A stretch of 5,405 bases of DNA from an uncultured Clostridia bacterium (GTDB lineage: Bacteria; Bacillota_A; Clostridia; TANB77; CAG-508). Location of the stretch: contig CATKFT010000167.1 of NCBI GenBank assembly GCA_949747745.1, positions 1-5,405 on the forward strand, given 5' to 3'. A program made the position numbers and the translations under genes. Under the pieces are notes generated by a model. The model worked only from the letters and a program-made list of their open reading frames with translations. It was not told the DNA's origin and did not search any database. Of this stretch, positions 5,352 to 5,405 are shown one piece after another (within the stretch, counting starts at the first letter, position 1; every line of letters starts with the position of its first letter).

Positions 5352-5405
5352 ATGAAAAAAATAAAATTATTATGTGCATTATTTTTAATTCTGCCACTTG
5401 TGGCT
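5352..5405 (+). CDS. Secreted protein or lipoprotein, N-terminus only (cut by window end)
   Basis: Eighteen codons are visible, reading MKKIKLLCALFLILPLVA. This is a typical signal peptide: a Lys-rich start, a hydrophobic core and a Pro near the end. If the next residue is Cys, LVAC would be a lipobox and the product a lipoprotein; the window ends exactly there, so this is open. Start choice is secure because of the ribosome binding site five bases upstream and the consensus promoter. The mature function cannot be judged. Confidence 0.75.
   Translation, partial: MKKIKLLCALFLILPLVA

Overview
This is an AT-rich window from a low-GC Gram-positive (Bacillota, Bacilli-like) chromosome. The evidence is the 3' end of rpsI (ribosomal protein S9, with the conserved ending [10 protein letters not shown]), AT-rich codon choice, AGGAGG-type ribosome binding sites, and sigma-A-like TTGACA/TATAAT promoters. 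I would not name a genus from the sequence alone.

The window is best read as an rpsI 3'-end integration hotspot holding two small, decayed genomic inserts in tandem. The last bases of rpsI (TTCTCTAAACGTTAAT, 95-110) recur exactly at 3217-3232, and 12 bases of them recur at 4522-4533. The second and third copies are each followed by nearly the same Rho-independent terminator (55 of 59 bases identical over 3221-3279 and 4522-4580). The first copy is followed by a different terminator (140-196). A 16-base motif, ACAAGTATGCARCAAA, lies just inside both ends of the first insert and looks like tyrosine-recombinase arm-type sites. No integrase gene is present.

Insert 1 (about 95-3232) holds five items. 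(i) A minus-strand 3' gene fragment (512-327) with its own small terminator. (ii) A plus-strand fragment of 113 codons (503-844) followed by a strong terminator. (iii) An intact gene (1114-2091) for a membrane-anchored coiled-coil/TPR-like protein with a good promoter and ribosome binding site. (iv) A PD-(D/E)XK-nuclease-like gene (2227-2808) interrupted near its start by in-frame TGA and TAA. (v) A possible small ORF (2871-3050). The membrane protein and the nuclease could be accessory or defence cargo, but that is inference.

Insert 2 (about 3217-4533) holds one recognisable gene, a RhuM-Fic/Doc fusion (3358-4314). It is read through in a single frame but broken by four in-frame TAA codons; the Fic catalytic motif is still present.

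After the third repeat, chromosomal-looking sequence resumes. A ribbon-helix-helix-like protein fused to a C-terminal domain of a recurring but unnamed type (to 5257) probably carries a one-base frameshift just after its GTG start. A textbook promoter and ribosome binding site then drive a secreted protein or lipoprotein gene cut off by the window end (5352 onward).
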